DNA of 64,000 nucleotides from Enterococcus lactis (lineage in GTDB: Bacteria > Bacillota > Bacilli > Lactobacillales > Enterococcaceae): positions 62,001 through 126,000 of the forward strand of contig NZ_BNJW01000003.1 of the NCBI RefSeq assembly GCF_015751045.1, in the 5' to 3' direction. The notes beneath the pieces were generated by a model. The model was not told the DNA's origin. It ran no database searches and saw only the letters and a program-made list of their open reading frames with translations. Both the position numbers and the translations under genes were made by a program. Below are positions 62,350-64,000 of this stretch, in pieces. Each line of letters starts with the position of its first letter. The stretch's first letter is position 1.

Positions 62350-62860
62350 TTGAAGAACCTAGACCTTCAATGTATTGATTGATTAATGATTCATGCATTT
62401 CTGGAGATAATTCTTTGTTCAAGATTTTTTCCGCGATTTGAAGAGAGAGTTCTGCAACGTCGTCTTTTACAGAGTTTAGCGCTGAATCACGTTCTACAGT
62501 GATATCAGCTTGGGCTTTGCTTTTTAGACGAGCTGCTTCTTCTTGAGCATCCTTCAAAATATTTTGGCGGCTTAATTCTCCACTTTCTTTCGCATTTTTG
62601 ATGATATCAGCTGCATCAGAACGAGAGGCTAACAATTGTTGTTCGCGTTCTTGTTCCATTTTCGCTGAGTTGATGCGAGATTGTTCTGCAGAATCTAAAT
62701 CATTGGCGATCTTGTCTTCACGTTTTTTCAAAATATCGCTGATTGGTCCCCAAGCAAAGTGCTTCAAGAGAGCCAGTAGTATCAAAAATGAGCCGCTGAC
62801 AACGATGATATTACCTAACATCGCATTGCCAACTTCTGCAATTGCCAATTGATTCAGCAT
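62336..62860 (-). CDS. atpF: ATP synthase subunit b
   Basis: A 174-residue stalk protein with a single N-terminal membrane helix (about 15-35, MLGNIIVVSGSFLILLALLKHFAW) and a long charged coiled coil (about 45-160). GPISDILKKREDKIANDLD is the family motif. Overlaps atpH and lies about 90 bases after atpE. Confidence 0.97.
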   Translation of the reverse strand: MLNQLAIAEVGNAMLGNIIVVSGSFLILLALLKHFAWGPISDILKKREDKIANDLDSAEQSRINSAKMEQEREQQLLASRSDAADIIKNAKESGELSRQNILKDAQEEAARLKSKAQADITVERDSALNSVKDDVAELSLQIAEKILNKELSPEMHESLINQYIEGLGSSNETR

Positions 62861-62950
62861 AGGCGAGCCTTCCTTTCTTTGGAGTATTTCTAGTTTCCAT
62901 GTAAAAAAGCAGTAACAAACGATGTTGTTTCTGCCTTAATACTGATTCAA

Positions 62951-63938
<988 letters not shown>

Positions 63939-64000
63939 TCCATTTCACCTCTTTTCCCCGAAATTCACATAAAATCAATTAATGTGCGTATCTGGTTTTT

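Overview
The window reads as a chromosomal segment of a low-GC Gram-positive coccus, almost certainly Enterococcus and most likely the E. faecium/E. hirae/E. durans group. The basis is the protein sequences themselves (a liaXYZ cell-envelope stress operon, a CcpA/HPr-kinase regulatory set, a PBP1b-type transpeptidase, an F-type ATP synthase of Lactobacillales type), AGGAGG-type ribosome binding sites, frequent TTG and GTG starts, and EFAR-like palindromic intergenic repeats of the kind known from enterococci. The species is inferred, not proven. Nearly all genes lie on the minus strand; the plus-strand genes are rpiR, mntH, pbp1b, pepQ and yigZ.

Layout. 1-6.6 kb: a beta-glucoside catabolic region with a GH1 and a GH4 phospho-glucosidase, an RpiR regulator, a BglP-type PTS permease and a LicT-type antiterminator with its RNA target, promoter and CcpA site. 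6.7-10.6 kb: a heterodimeric ABC exporter and a YneF-like protein. 10.8-18.3 kb: mntH, a polytopic membrane protein, nfo and pbp1b. 18.4-22.1 kb: a type VII secretion toxin locus. It has a lipase toxin of the reverse-architecture (TslA-like) class, two small helical partners, and three tandem immunity genes alternating with truncated copies of the toxin's first about 62 codons. 22.4-26.9 kb: ccpA/pepQ divergent pair, ytxH, DUF948, galU. 26.9-34.2 kb: gpsA, lgt, hprK, liaZ-liaY-liaX and a YibE/F pair. 34.4-39.5 kb: phosphate uptake pst-phoU operon. 39.8-44.2 kb: cls, ftsEX and prfB with its programmed frameshift. 44.3-49.8 kb: secA, hpf, comFC-comFA. 49.9-55.5 kb: an orphan PTS EIIB under CcpA-type control, yigZ, a GntR regulator, small proteins, tRNA-Tyr and tRNA-Gln, a ROK kinase, a GNAT enzyme, yidD and epuA. 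55.5-64 kb: murA, a DUF1146 gene and the atpBEFHAGDC operon.

How it fits together. Carbon control is a theme: ccpA and hprK are both here, and the licT and EIIB promoters carry near-identical cre sites overlapping their -35 boxes. A second theme is the cell envelope (pbp1b, murA, cls, lgt, ftsEX, liaXYZ, secA). About nine EFAR-like elements sit between genes, several acting as bidirectional terminators. One lies inside the lia operon and another supplies the 3' end of yidD.

The most unusual item is the toxin-immunity array at 18.4-22.1 kb. Two others deserve attention: an apparent second antiterminator target whose alternative hairpin would hide the ribosome binding site of the PTS permease gene, and a candidate small RNA between pstS and cls.
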